Shown: positions 32,560-45,252, counted from the stretch's first letter. The stretch is 64,000 bases of DNA from Candolleomyces eurysporus (GCA_027579435.1 JANBPK010000919.1:1-64000); one strand, 5' to 3'. Notes: generated by a model from the sequence alone, not told the origin. Translations and numbers: made by a program.

Positions 32560-34417
32560 ATGTCGCCGACTTACATGGTATACTGCGCACTATGCGTCAC
32601 AATCCTCAAGGAGGTCAACACGATTGTGACCGAGCCCTACATGGTACAACTCCTTCCGTTATACCATCGCTTGACCTACGCGCCGACCTGACAACTTCTT
32701 GCTTGCTGGCTGGTGGAAACAAAGGATGAACCATTTCACATACCGCAAGCGCAGGCTTACTGCAACGGTGACTTCGAGACATGGGATCCCAAGATCACCA
32801 CTCCCCCTGGACTGTGCGTTTACCAATTCGTCTGTGCTTCCGCTAACCTGAAGCTTCAATCCCTCGACATAGGTATATTATGTCCTTCATAATCAAGAAA
32901 CTCTTCCTATTCAAATGTAACATCCCGATGCTCCGGTTAACGACCACGTTGACCCTGCTAGGGTTGCCTCTGGCTCTCTCGAGGCTACTGTGCTACCACA
33001 AGCGTGAGCGGCCGAGGTCGGTGTGGTCACCTTCAAACGAGGCAGTATTCCTCTCCTTCTTCCCTATTGCATGGTTCTTCGGGTTCCTCTACTATACGGA
33101 GGTCCCGAGCTTGCTTACGGTCGTTTTGACTGTTGTAGCCGCCTCGCAGAATCAGCATTGGCTTGCAGCTTTGGTACGTCACCTATGAATTCCCTTTGAA
33201 TTTCAAAAACGATCGCCTAATAGACACTTTAACCGACAGCTAGGGTTGATTAGCTGCACATTCAGGCAAACCAATATCATTTGGGTGCTCTATGCGTACG
33301 CCTCAAGCCAACTCATGGCATTGCGCTTTAAGAGAAGGAATCCTCAGGATGAAACAGCGAGGCTGCATGATCCTCCCGCTTTGCAGGCGACGTTAGGTAT
33401 GACGAAATGGCCTTGTTGGGTGCGGAAGGATGCGTTAGGGACTCAATTTATCTGTTTCTCGCAGCCGATTTCGGTCGCTCGATTAAGAGCTTTCCACAGA
33501 TCCTGCCCCAGATCCTTCCGGCGTTTATCCCGTATTCTTTAGTGCTCGCCGCGTTTGGAGCTTTTGTGAAATGGAATGGGGGCATTGTGCTAGGTACTGG
33601 TACTTTTATCCTTATCTCTGCAGATCCTGGAAACTTATGACCTGCGATAGGGGATAAATCGAACCATATACCTACCGTTCATATACCGCAGGTCTACTAC
33701 TTTTTAGCGGCGAGCACGTTCTTTGGATGGCCGGTTCTTTTGAGTTATCAGGGCGGACCTGCTGCCCTTGCGCAGGATGTTTGGAAGCGAATGTTCGGCG
33801 GTAAACGGTAGATCAAAACATTTCAGACTTCTATCTCGGGACTAACCATCTCTTCCGTAGGAGAGTTCTAGTAACTGTGCTGGTAATGGGACTGATGGGC
33901 GAGACCGTCAGACGTTTCACGTATGCCAGCAAACCTTCCTGGGTCACCCAAGGTGCTAACAGCTACTCCAGGATCCACCATCCGTTCTTGCTTTCGGACA
34001 ACAGACACTACACTTTCTATGTGTGGAGACGAATCTTCCTTGCACACGCGTTGGTGCCATACCTTCTAATTCCGGTGTATCTCGCCTGCGCTTGGGCGTG
34101 GTTCCTGCGTGTTGGTACGTCGTTCCTTCACTCAGCGTGTTGATCGGGAAAGACTGAACGGAAAACCGGCAGGACGAGACCAAACACTTCTGCAAAATTT
34201 ACTCCTTGCAGTGTTTGTAGTACCGACGCTTTTACCTACGCCGCTCCTGGAGCCACGCTACTTTTTGATTCCATACATCTTGCTGAGATCTCAGGCGAGC
34301 GACGTGCCTGGATGGGCAGTCGCGCTGGAGGCGTTCTGGTACGGGAGCATCAATGCTGGGACGATGTATACGTTCTTGTACCTGCCCCGGGAGGGAGTAG
34401 GACGATTTATGTGGTAG
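32560..34417 (+). CDS. ALG10: ALG10/DIE2 alpha-1,2-glucosyltransferase of the ER
   Basis: Adds the last glucose to the dolichol-linked oligosaccharide used for N-glycosylation, at the ER membrane. The diagnostic N-terminus is split by an intron: TIVTEPYM joined to DEPFHIPQAQAYCNG, then WDPKITTPPGL. Hydrophobic membrane segments follow (FPIAWFFGFLYYTEVPSLL, and FIPYSLVLAAFGAFVKWNGG with LGDKSNH across the next intron). The second signature HHPFLLSDNRHYTFYVWRR is also present, and the end is LPREGVGRFMW. Eight short introns are inferred. The start MSPTYMVYCALCV at 32560 was chosen because it gives the usual short lead before the EPYMDE motif; an upstream in-frame ATG at 32380 is possible. Confidence 0.93.
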
Positions 34418-34585
34418 TAGATATGGGAAATACAAACAAAGGCCAAACAACGCGGTGATCTTGGTTTGGTTGAAACGTTTTTGGCAGGTGACACTCAAAC
34501 GGATTCGCCTCTTCGCCATTTTACGTCCGGAACGACCTTATTCACGACCCCGACACGCCTATTCACTCATTACTATATCACAAGC

Positions 34586-36598
34586 ATGCCAGGAACCCCC
34601 AAACAGGGTGCCAGCCCCAAACCCACCTCCAAACCACCCATCACCAGAGCCTCCTCCCTCCGTCAGTCCTTGAACCTCGCCTCCGTGGGCAAGGCCATCA
34701 TCGCTGGCGTCAGGAGCAAGGACAGCAGCTCAGACGAGAAGCCCCCTAAAAAGACCAAGGACGCTTCCCGCCGTCTGAGCACAGTAAAGCCGCAGCCAGC
34801 GGCCCCGCGAACATCTATCGGTGGCGACAGCCGTCCTCTCCCCCAAAGCGGAAAGCGCGAACACAACACGCCAGACGCGAAGACACTTACTCGCAAAAGA
34901 GTCTCTGGACAGCACAGTCGATCCTCGACAGACGAGATGCGGCACCCGGAATCGAACGGCACGCCCCTCAGCGCGGTGCCCAAAGGCTCGTCCCTCCGCC
35001 CCAAGTCGGCGACCTCTGCACTCCCTAAATATCGTCCCAAATCTGTGCTTGCTGAGCCCGCGAAGCCACCATCTCCAGCACCCGCCAAGGCTGGTACCCG
35101 GCGTCGTCTCAGCACGTCTTCCGAGGAGGGTGGGAAAGAACAGCGTAAACCCCAAAGTTCCCCTTGTCCTGCCGACAAAAACACCAGGCCGATAAGCCCC
35201 CTCCCTCATCGTGCAGCGTTGAGGTCATCGTCTGCTGTCAATTCTACTCCTCCTGCTACGCCTTCCACCCCAACTAAATTGAAACCACCGTCACCGACTG
35301 TTCACAGAAATGGCTCTCCGACACGACCAACCAAGCTGATGAAAACGACCGCACCCACGTCCCAAGCACGTCCCCCTTCTGCCGCATCCTCCAATTCCGT
35401 TACGCCCCACACTCCCAAGTCTACTCTCAGAGTGGCGATCACGCGTTCAGCTCAGGACAAGACAAAGACGGCGGCCACGCCTGTTAGAGCCTCTCCCAAG
35501 ACGCCAGCGAGGGACTCACCCTCTCCTCTCGCCCGGCATGCTCGCCAGGCCTCCAAGTCCAATGCATCCTCAACACTCTCCTCACAGGCAGCAAACATGT
35601 CCCACATCTCAGAGGCAAATGACGAGGATAGCGATGAGGAGGACGTCCAATTGTTGCTGGCTCCGATCGCAAATCTTGCTGCACCGACACCCGCAATGCC
35701 AAGAATTCAACGTACGAAGAAGCGCGGTCTCCCGGAAACACCTATTCGGCCTCCCCCCTTGAAGACCAACCCATCTTTCCTCGCACCTCCGGACTCATCT
35801 AAACAGCATCTACGACCTCCCAAATCATCGGGAGCAAACGATAAAGCAAACCGTCAGTCAATCCTATCATGGGAGCATGCTAGCCTCACTGCGTCGCAAC
35901 AACTCGGCCCAGGCGAGGCTGATAAAATGCTTTACGACGTTGCTGCCCCTTTCTCTGGACCTACCTCGCCCACAGCGAGCTCGTATCGCGAGATCCCTCC
36001 CAGCCCATGCCTCAGCGCGATCGACTCCCCGAGTTTGGGCTTTGGCTCAATTTCCCAAGTCCTTTTGCCCGATGTCACCCCCTCTCCTGCTGTCCATCTC
36101 AACCTTTCCACCCGGTTCAGCGTTTCACCCGAAGCGGCCGGCGAGTCGTCCTCTACGTACCTCCGACTGCAGCTCGCTGCCGCGGAGGAGCTGTCGAACG
36201 AGCGTATGCATCGTATGATGGCGATGGAAGAGGAGATTTACAATTTGAAGCAAGTTCATGCTCAGCAGATGGAGGAGGTGGCGATCCAGATGGCGCATAT
36301 GGAGAAGGAGCACCAGCAGGCGGCGTATGCAGCGGCGCTTGAAGAGCAGCTTCGGGCTACCCGTATTGCTCAGGAGCAGGCGGTCAAGCAGGTCGAGGAG
36401 ACGGCGCGGACTGCCCAGGCGCAGGCTTTGAAAGGCCAGCGGCGGAAGATGGACGCTGTCTATGCTTCTGTGTTGGCTGGTCGAGCTTGGATGTCTGTTC
36501 AGGACTCGTGCAAATCCGAGTTGGAGACCGTTCAAGGCGAGCGACAAGCATTAGCGCTTTTGCTTGCTCAGCTTGAGCAGATGTCTCTTTCTTTGTGA
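34586..36598 (+). CDS. Ser/Pro-rich protein with C-terminal coiled coil, function unknown
   Basis: Single-exon frame of about 670 codons from the ATG at 34586 (MPGTPKQGASPKPTSKPP). The first ~490 residues are low-complexity and basic, rich in Ser, Pro, Thr, Lys and Arg, with many SP/TP sites typical of a phosphorylated disordered protein. An acidic patch (EANDEDSDEEDVQLLLAP) and conserved-looking islands (SILSWEHASLTASQQLGPGE) follow. The last ~140 residues are a predicted coiled coil (ERMHRMMAMEEEIYNLKQVH.. to LEQMSLSL). It resembles cytoskeleton or spindle adaptor proteins only in composition. No family is recognised. The long uninterrupted frame without introns supports it being real. Confidence 0.8.
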   Translation: MPGTPKQGASPKPTSKPPITRASSLRQSLNLASVGKAIIAGVRSKDSSSDEKPPKKTKDASRRLSTVKPQPAAPRTSIGGDSRPLPQSGKREHNTPDAKTLTRKRVSGQHSRSSTDEMRHPESNGTPLSAVPKGSSLRPKSATSALPKYRPKSVLAEPAKPPSPAPAKAGTRRRLSTSSEEGGKEQRKPQSSPCPADKNTRPISPLPHRAALRSSSAVNSTPPATPSTPTKLKPPSPTVHRNGSPTRPTKLMKTTAPTSQARPPSAASSNSVTPHTPKSTLRVAITRSAQDKTKTAATPVRASPKTPARDSPSPLARHARQASKSNASSTLSSQAANMSHISEANDEDSDEEDVQLLLAPIANLAAPTPAMPRIQRTKKRGLPETPIRPPPLKTNPSFLAPPDSSKQHLRPPKSSGANDKANRQSILSWEHASLTASQQLGPGEADKMLYDVAAPFSGPTSPTASSYREIPPSPCLSAIDSPSLGFGSISQVLLPDVTPSPAVHLNLSTRFSVSPEAAGESSSTYLRLQLAAAEELSNERMHRMMAMEEEIYNLKQVHAQQMEEVAIQMAHMEKEHQQAAYAAALEEQLRATRIAQEQAVKQVEETARTAQAQALKGQRRKMDAVYASVLAGRAWMSVQDSCKSELETVQGERQALALLLAQLEQMSLSL

Positions 36599-36910
36599 TT
36601 GACTATATTCGACCTTCGGTGAGTTTGCTGAGATACATCTGGTCTCTCAGCTTTCTCTCTAACACTTTCGCCTTCAGATCTTCTTTTACGAACTTTTGGT
36701 TTTTCGCATCNTTTTACGATCTTGGTGTACTTTTATTCTTATCTTGAGTGTATCATGTTTATCACGTCTATCATGTCCCATTACTGCCGTTTCTTACACA
36801 CAATACTATATATTATACCATAAACATAAAACCCGACATATTCCAGGTATAGTACAAGAGAGAGGAGTTCATACACATAATAATCAAGGAGAGGTATGCA
36901 AGCAATTCGT
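36599..36910. other. Convergent 3' intergenic region
   Basis: Shared 3' flanks of the coiled-coil gene and KNL1. AT-rich with several AATAAA/ATAAA-like motifs (for example near 36825). It contains the N at 36711. No gene seen. Confidence 0.5.
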
Positions 36911-39900
36911 CTAATTGTACAGGCTTTGAGCGTCAATGCAAGAATCCAGGAAAAGATAATTATCCGAGGGCGTAGCCTGAGCCAGTCGGTCAACAACAGC
37001 TTTCAAAATTTCGCCACGGCTAGACACGCATGTTAGCTTTTCAGCATCGCTTTGGGAGTGAAGATGTACTTACTCGAGAGGTCCATAGGAAACGTCAACT
37101 GCACAATCAAGCGAGTCGATAGATAATGGCCATTGACAGAATGTCTGAAGCGTGAAGATATACGACACGATAGCCTTGCCGGCTACCCTTGGGAACAAAA
37201 CGGTGGCACGAACTCTGAATGTGGGTACAGAGGACGGGTCTGAGGGTGCAACGTCAATATCGATAGGATATTTGACATTGAGAAGGCGTAGATGCGATCT
37301 CAGTTGAGCACAGGACGTCCAATAGTCGTTCAATTTATGGATGACCTAGAGTGATAGAAAGTCAGCTGCTGAAAGGTACCTTGAAAGGTTGAACGAGGCG
37401 CACTTTAGGGACGGTAGTATCTTCGTCCTCTGCGAGGACGTCGGTCGCACATTCGAGGAAGAGAGCGGATAATTTGGGGAAATCGTCCTTTGCACGAGCG
37501 CGGGTGTGTTCCAAACGAGAAATGGTGATCTTGGAAATAACCGGCCGGAAGTTCTTGCAAGGGATGATGGTACGGAAGGTCGAGTCGTAAATGTACTCAA
37601 ACACCTGCGAGCTCACTTTGATCACCCGAACCATATGAAGCTCTTCCAGTGATTCCAGTTCGTCTATTGCACACGCCGTCAGCCAGGTGTGTCGGAGGAG
37701 GGGAGGTGGAAACGAACCTTTAAGCTGGAAGACCTCAGCTCTTGTTGAGCTTTTCTGAATCTGCAGAATACGTTCCGCCTTGGCGATTGATCCTTGGATT
37801 TCTCGCTTCTGGGCATCTGTTTCCTGTAACCGGTCTTCAAGCCACTTGAGCTGATCATTGCTTTCAGCTACCTCCGCCTTCAAAGCCTCGACCTCAATGC
37901 TGAAAGAAAAGCTTGAATTTCATAAACGAGGGAAAGGACCACGAGAGGGACATACTTTTGTTCTGCTATCGAGGCCTTGAGCTCGTTGAGGTAGTCCTGA
38001 TCGCAGGCCTCAATCTCGGCCACCTCTGCTTGCTCACGCTCAAGCTCGGCCATGATCTGCTCATATTCCCTCTCAAGATCGGGAATAACTTCAGAAGCTG
38101 CTGCGCTCAATGCTTCCAATTTCTTCGCGTCCTGTGCATCGACATGAGTATATAGTAGAAAGAAATAAGATGGGTATACGCACTGATTCGAGGTCGGCGA
38201 AGGCTTGGTCGGCAGTCATCTTCAGACCCTCAACCCATTTCAACTTCCAATCGTACCAGTCGGACTTGGCGTGCCCGCGAGTGTTGATTTTAATGAAGTT
38301 GAGTTGGTGCTAAAAATTTTTGCTATCAGCATCCGTCCCTTCTAAACAGATTCAACGCGAGCTTACCAGGAGCTCAGCTTGACCCTCTTCGTCCGCCTTG
38401 GCATACTCGACGAACAGTTCAGGAGTGATTTTCGCAGCCTCCTCCTCGGCGTCTGCAAATACACTCTTGCTTTTTTCCATCCAAGCCTCTAAATCACGAG
38501 AGACGCGGGTATACAGCTCCAGCTGTGGGATGTCGATTGCCATCGCCACCACATACTCGGACGAGGGAATATCCTGAGGCTCTCGAGGTTGACGAGTTGG
38601 GTTTTGCGACGGATGAATCGAGCGTCGAGGAGCTGTGAGCTCGTCCATAAACTTGATGCCCGTCATTTGGAAGAATTGCGCTATCGAGATAACGGGCTGG
38701 AGACATGTGCGTTAGTTGCTGACTCCGGAATGGACGTAGCGGTTTACTTACAATCTCCACTTCCTCTTCGTCGTACGGTCCGTCTTCTACGTTCTCTCGC
38801 CACCTCTCAGTCTTTTTTAGAGGTGTGGAAATCTCCATGTCTTCGTCCTCGCCAAACTCACGATCATAGGCAGTAGACGGTTCAACTGGCTCATGTTCAG
38901 GCGACTCTGGCTCAATAATCCGAACTACTGGAGTTCGTGGTGTGGGTGAGGGCGTCCGTTCTTCTGCTGCTGGAGGCTCATCCTGCGGAGGGTCTTGGTC
39001 GTCCTCAGGCTGCTCGTCCTCCTGAATCCGGACAGATTTCTTTGGAAGATGAGCGTCCTTGTCGAACCTTGTCCAAGCGTCCTGTGGTGCAGAAGCCAAG
39101 CTCATACGACCAGCAGGTTTCTTGGGAGATTTGGACGCAAGAGATGCAGGGTTAGGCGCTAGGGCCAGGCTCTTCCTCCGTGCCATGTAGCCCGTTGGCT
39201 TGCGGAGACTTGATGGAGCGGTGGACGTCGACGGCTGCCGCGACTGCTGAGTTCCCATTGATTGGAAAGGGGACTTCTTGCTAGGAGACAATGGTCGAGG
39301 CTTGGGGGCGGATTCCCTAGCGGGTGGGGANGGGGGGCTCCGTCCTGGATGGTTCTGTTGCATCCAACCATTTGCCTGCCAATGCCTGTCGCTTTGCTGG
39401 AGTTGGTTGCTCAGCATCGGCCTCATTCTCGTCGANGGGGTCTCTTCTGGAGTTTCTTCGGTGAAGTTCGAGTGGAANGGGGGGGCAAACGCTGCGGTGA
39501 AGGTGGGTTTGGGTTTCGCTTTCGACGGAGTGACATTATTGGCTGGTTGTTTGGATGTGGAGGGGGTTGGTTGGGCAGTAAATGAGAAGGGACTAGGTAC
39601 AGTGAGTTGCTTGACAGGAGGACGCGCAGGGGATGGCTCAGGAGCGGACGGTTGACGGGATGGTGATGGTGGGCGGAAAACGGTTGGGGGAGCTTCCTGG
39701 CTCACGGTCGACGAAGGGCCGGCACTTGCATTGGGAAGCAGTGACTGACGCGGTGCTACTGACTGTCTGCGCATCGCAACTATGTCCCCGTAGACTTCGG
39801 ATTCATCCATGGTTGTCTCTCCGTATCCCATGCTCATACGAGAATTGGCATCGCTACCACCCATGCTCACACGGGAAAGGACCTTGCTGAGATTTACTGT

Positions 39901-41133
39901 GTGGTTACCAGCATCTTCATTCCCCACGCTGCCTACGCTCGAGACGGTGTCCTCTTGGTTATCCAGTAGGTTGGCACCATCCTCAGCCTGGTTCTGAAGG
40001 GATAGTGATTCCCTGGCGCGCATGAGACGTTGAACCGCATCGTCGAGTTCCATTTCTCTTGGGTTGGGGTTGTTGTAATCTTCTTCCAATGACTCGTCGG
40101 CCGGCTCATATGGAGTATCGCCAGAATGAGTTGCCTGTCGAAGGGCCAACCAAGCTGCGTCCTCGTGGGCTGGGGGCCGTAAAGATTTGGCGAGAGGGAT
40201 GGTAAACTCCATATTTTGGGACTTGTCGGAGGCGGCTTCTGAGGCCTCTGAGATAACGGAGTCGTCGGCTATGGATGATTGCGTTTGATCCTGGTCCAAT
40301 TCCGATGGTGCGTCATCCGACATGTCCAGAATTGCGGAGGGGGGTAGAGTGTCTCGGCGACCGGCACCCATTGAGAGAGACCGTTTGCGTGCTATATTTC
40401 CTGCCATGACCTGCGTAACCTCCATGTCCATGTCTTCGCTGAGGCCTTCATCGCCGAAATCCTCGTCGAACTCCTCGTCAAGAATCGCAGACCCAGGAGG
40501 TGGGAAGTCCATTACACTCGTCATGTCCATGTCATCGCTTCCCTCCGAGAAACGAACCGAGCTTTTTCGTCTACGGGCTGTTTTTGCTTCGGGGTAATCA
40601 TTCTCGTTGCTGACCTGGGCAGGTGGGGGATCTGGATCTGAAGACGTTTGGCTGGGGGAAGACTNGGGGGGAGGCGGCGGCGGGCTGGTTCTTGTCGGGT
40701 ATCTGGAATACGCGAACATGGGCATGCTCGGCGAAGCTGACGCGCCGGCCAAACGACTTGCGACTAGCATTGTCATGAATCTTGGCACGGAAATCCTGGG
40801 TAAAGTCCATGGACTGTGTCACATCGTTATCGTCGAGATTGCCCTGGGTTGACTGAGTCGACTGGGCTGGTTGGGACTCGGCGTCGTCCGGGGTGAACGA
40901 CGTTTTGAGAATACTCTTCCTCGGAACCTGTATACACTCGGTCAGCAGAGGCGAGAGACAAGGAGAGGCGACAGACGCACCAGGAGCCTCCTGGCTTTGG
41001 CCTGTGGGCTTAGGCTGGTCCTAGGCGCGACACTGTAGGCTCTCCTCCGCCGCGGTATGGCGGCAGACTGACCATGAGAGCCAGCGACAGCAATGGAGCG
41101 ACGTCGGTTGGGTGAATCTTTGGTGACGACCAT
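36911..41133 (-). CDS. SPC7: Kinetochore scaffold KNL1 (Spc105/Spc7)
   Basis: Links microtubules and checkpoint proteins at the kinetochore. The start is at 41131-41133 (MVVTKDSPNRRRS). The N-terminal half is disordered and carries the two PP1-docking motifs of the family: SILK (RKSILKTSF, near 40904-40915) and RVSF (RRVSFAEH, near 40733-40744). MELT-like phospho-sites occur at MDFTQD, MDMTSV, MEVTQV and MEFTIP. The C-terminal half is the Spc7 domain (FMDELTAPRRS, then a long coiled coil with LEREYEQIMAELEREQAEV) and a terminal RWD-like region ending in DAQSLYN. Four Ns (40665, 39478, 39436, 39331) lie inside; ignoring them gives a continuous frame and a more credible middle segment (KRPLDENEADAEQPTPAKRQ). 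Confidence 0.92.
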
Positions 41134-41517
41134 GGTCGTTTGGTGTCAAGTGGAATGGCCAAGGCGCGTAGCCGTTTGGGGACGAAAACAACACAAAACC
41201 GTAAACGCGATCTCGGCAATCCATTGGCTCACGTGACCGAACAAAGCGTGTCTCCTAATTTTCTCTGTGGTCGCTCACTGCAGTGACTGTTGATAAAGGA
41301 CCGCCCAGGATAGGGAGATTGGGAGCCTAATATTCTGCGTATACAGCAGTATATAATTCACAGAGATTCATTGAGTTTTTGACATGGGCTCCGGACTTTC
41401 CATAAACGCGCCCCCGTGTGACGCAGGTACATGTGACTGATGAGCGCGTCGCGTTTCCATCACGGGTTGGTTCAATTACAGGTGGCAACACGCCCTTTTC
41501 ATCCTAAACTCACCGCA
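41134..41517. promoter_or_regulatory. Shared promoter between KNL1 and kinesin-6
   Basis: 384 bp between two divergent mitotic genes. TATATAA at 41350-41356 points toward the kinesin, 162 bp before its ATG. Co-regulation in the cell cycle is plausible but inferred. Confidence 0.5.
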
Positions 41518-44500
41518 ATGGCGAGCAAACCAACAGCGACACGGGCCTCTTCTCGAACAAAGGTCGCAGCTGCAGCTGCTGCCAAGGCTCCAGCACCTAC
41601 TCGAACGACTAGAACACGAGCTGCATCCAAGCCCCCTTCAACGGCGAGCGATGCGACCGACCCTGGCCCCGCGAAGAAGACTACCGCAAGAAAACCTCTT
41701 GAAAAGAGAGACAACGTCGATGTGCCTGCCCCTTCCAAATCCAAAGCCAAAGCTCCGAGCTCAAAGAGTTTGAAGCAGGTCCCGCAGCCCGATGCCGAGC
41801 GTGAACCAATCACCGTATGTTTCTCCTCCAAATTCAATGATTTTCCTGACATCTCGCATAGGCATATCTGCGAATTCGTCCTCAACTCGGGGAAGAGTCG
41901 TCGAGCTCACCCTATCTCGTTCCGATCTCTGATACAGCTGTCAAGATGACAGATCCTCATGATACCCAAAACACTCGACCCCAATTTAGAGCCTCCGTTG
42001 CTTCACCCTCGTCTATCTACACCTTCTCCCATGTCTTTCCTCCGAACACAACGCAGCAAGACTTCTTCACAAAGACCACGCTTCCTTTGGTGAAGGACTT
42101 ACTTTACGGCCAGAGTGGGCTCTTGTTCACTTATGGTGTTACAAATTCTGGAAAGACCTATACCGTTCAGGGAGGCGAGGAAAAGGGCACTGCCGGTATC
42201 TTGCCTCGAACCTTGGATATTATATTTAATTCCATTGATGGCCTCCATGGCGAAGGAAAGGTGAGTTTCTTCACCAATCCTTATCTTTCCAACCGATAAT
42301 GACAAACCTTGCCTAGTATCGACCAGTCCGTCTGTATGGCGTGGAGCCCGCTGATGCCGCAGACTCCAACGTCCCTCAACTTGCTCCTGAGCCCGACTTG
42401 GCAGAAGTTTTCAAATCCTTGGACGAAGACACCAATACCGAGTTCGACGCCGATCCCACCACCGTTCCAGTGGATCGAAATCACGAATACACAGTGTGGC
42501 TTTCCTATGCTGAGGTCTACAATGAAAAGGTGTACGACCTCTTGGCGGACGCGAAAGGAGACTCCGACATGCATGTGGATAGCCCTGCACCTCGAGCAGG
42601 AAACTCCAAAGCACTTCTGCTCTCCCGTAAAGCCTTGACTTTGCGACCATCTCCTCCGTCCGACAACCCAGACGCTGAGGTCAACGGCAAATACATCGCT
42701 GGCCTACGTCAATTTAGGATTCATAGCGCATCGCAAGCCAAGGCTCTGGTGAAGATGGGACAGTTGCATCGGCGCGTGTTCGGTACTCTCGCCAACCGAG
42801 AAAGTAGCCGCAGTCATGGCATGGTCATTATCAAAGTCGTTCGAGGACATCGAGGAGACCGGAACGTATGTGCTCTTTCAATACGACGCGTGTTTTATCG
42901 ACTCACCAATGATCTAGGATCCATCTGCTTTGCAAGTTTCGCGTCTAACGCTTGTCGATCTGGCTGGGTCTGAGAGAACCAAGCATACCCAAACTACGGG
43001 AGAGCGGTTGAAAGAAGCTGGGAGTATCAATAAGTCACTCATGGTCTTGGGTCAGTGTATGGAGGTCCTACGGTCGAATCAGCGCAAACTTGCAATGAGC
43101 CTCGCTCATGAAGGCTCTGGTGCTGCCGGAAGGATGGATACTCGAGATGTCAAACGCACTCTCGCCGTGGTCCCATTCCGACACAGCAAGCTGACTGAAT
43201 GTCTCATCGACTATTTCGTTGGCGACGGTCGTGTGGTACGTTTTCAACTTGCCAATCATTTCGTTCTATTTTATCGACTTCTCTTTCTAGGTGATGATTG
43301 TGAACATCAACCCATACGACACGGGCTATGACGAGAACTCGCATGTTATGAAGTTCGCATCTCTAGCCAAGGAGATCTTCGTGACTCCTGTAGCTGCTCC
43401 CTTGCAGAAGCCCCCACCAGTGCCTTTCATGCCAGGCAAACTAAAGGGACACAAGTTCAAAGAACCTGGACCATTGACCCTGAAAGATCCTGAAATTGTT
43501 CCGAAAACTGGTTATCGGAGGAAGGTGACCATCTCCATGGGCGGCAATGAGAAAGGAAAGCAGGTCAATCAGGCCATTCTTGAGGTCTTGGAAGGTAGGG
43601 AGAGTTCACCTGCATACCCAGAAACTGTGACTAACAGTTCGCAGAGGACGAACCTCAGGATGAAGGAGACGGCGATGATGATGGAGACGACGAACCTGCA
43701 AATCCCCTCATTGACGCCCTGTTCGACGAAATTGAGAACCTAAGGTTCCAGGTGGGAATTCTCATTCACTTTCTCAAAATCTACAACTCACAGAAATCGT
43801 ATTCACGACAGCTCTTTGAAGCTGAGATGAGATCTGCTATCATTGAGGCTGAAACTCGTGAAGAAGTTATGCACGAGATGGAGGAGCGTATGAGGCTGAT
43901 GGAACAGAAGTACTCCCGGCGGTTGATGAGCGAGGTAAGTATTTCCTGCAAGCGCAGGCTGAGAAGTGCTCTAATAGCACTTTAGATGGAGCGGAATGAG
44001 ATGAAAACCGACGCAAAGATCGACATGTTGCACCAAGCGGGACTTTTCGGTAGTCCAATGAAAGTTCGCACCGGAACAGCCCTTGATTCTTCCGAGGACG
44101 AGGAAGAGGATGTGGAAATGAGTTTGGTATGTCCGTAGCAGATATTCCGGAGGCCCTATTATTTACCTCGTTTCATTCTCCAGATTGATTACGGTCCAGA
44201 GGAAGATGAAGATGAAGACAGCGACGATGACATGAATATCACAGCTGGTGCTCGCTCTCGCTCAGCGTCTCCTTTAACAAGGAAAGAAAGGTTGCTCTCG
44301 GAGAAGCAAAGTGGGAAACAACCTGCTGGTACTCCCAGAATGATCGTTGAGAAGCGGGAATTCGTTCCAGATCCCGCTCCTTTACCTTCAGACACAGAGG
44401 ATGCCGGGTTGACCGAAATCGAGGAAGACGAGGAGAACGACGAAGAGGACGAGGACGAGGATGAAGATGAAGGCGAAGGCGAAGATGAGATGGACGAAGA

Positions 44501-45003
44501 CCAGGACGACGATGACGACGACTACGATGAAGAGGAGTCGGAAGAAGAAGACGATTGGGTGCCGCCACCACCTGCGTCAGCGAAAAAAGCTGCCGCCTCG
44601 AAGGCGTCGTCTTCTGCCCGTTCAGTCAGCGCCAGCACCCCTTCAACAACCAAGCCAAGAAAGGTCTCGAAGTTGGCTAACGGTATGGATAGCCTTTCCC
44701 TGAAAACCGCTCGAACGAAGTCGCCAACGCCAGCTCCAAAGAAGAAGATCCGCAAGTCTGCGCTGAGTGATTCGGAGGACGAAGAAGAGGATGTAGAACC
44801 AGAAGCTACTCCAGTAGCCCCCAAGAAGAAGCGGTATGTTATGATTACTTTTTGGGGAAGACGTCTTTCACTGATAATCTTTTCTCCCTAGGCAATTGGC
44901 AAAGAAGCCCATTATGACCGTTGACGGGGTGGAAGCAGTGACATGGGAAGCTGAAAAGCTGAACGCCCTAGGCAAGAAACAGATCCGCAGACTCGGAAAC
45001 TGA
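41518..45003 (+). CDS. Kinesin-6 family motor (MKLP1/KIF20-like)
   Basis: Plus-end-directed mitotic motor of the central spindle class. The start was taken at 41518 (MASKPTATRASSRTKV); an in-frame ATG at 41440 is possible. After a basic Ala/Lys/Thr-rich head (~100 residues) comes the motor: AYLRIRPQLGEES, P-loop GVTNSGKTYTVQG (the NSGKT form is typical of kinesin-6), LSYAEVYNEKVYDLL, switch I NRESSRSHGMV, switch II LVDLAGSERTK, and VPFRHSKLTECL. The long inserts between beta-strands are also a kinesin-6 trait. A short coiled coil (EEVMHEMEERMRLMEQKY) is followed by an unusually acidic low-complexity tail (Asp/Glu runs near 44400-44560), then basic SP-rich blocks and LNALGKKQIRRLGN. Eight or so introns. 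Confidence 0.92.
44400..44560 (+). repeat. GAN-codon acidic microsatellite in the kinesin tail
   Basis: About 160 bp of nearly pure GAx triplets encode an Asp/Glu run. Length change by slippage would stay in frame. Confidence 0.6.
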
Positions 45004-45124
45004 TTCTTCTTCCTTGTATATAGCTTAGTCGTATTTTATCTCCGTGTTATAATATTGGATACATCGCCGTGAACAATTATGATTCATTAGTGCTGCCAGC
45101 TTCGCGTGGCGCGGACGCGACGCG

Positions 45125-45239
45125 ACGCGTCTTGACTCGCTCGACCCTGACCCTTTTGATCGCGTCGCTAGGCCTGTCAGTTGCTCCTTTTCCCCGCACC
45201 ATCCTTCTACCCCACCGACTAGACTTTCCTCGAACGCGT
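45125..45239. promoter_or_regulatory. Two MluI-type (ACGCGT) cell-cycle boxes before UNG1
   Basis: ACGCGT occurs at 45125-45130, next to overlapping ACGCGA repeats, and again at 45234-45239, 14 bp before the UNG1 ATG. In yeasts this box is bound by the MBF complex at G1/S and is found before UNG1. Sites seen; function inferred. Confidence 0.45.
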
Positions 45240-45252
45240 TTCCTCGTCGGTC

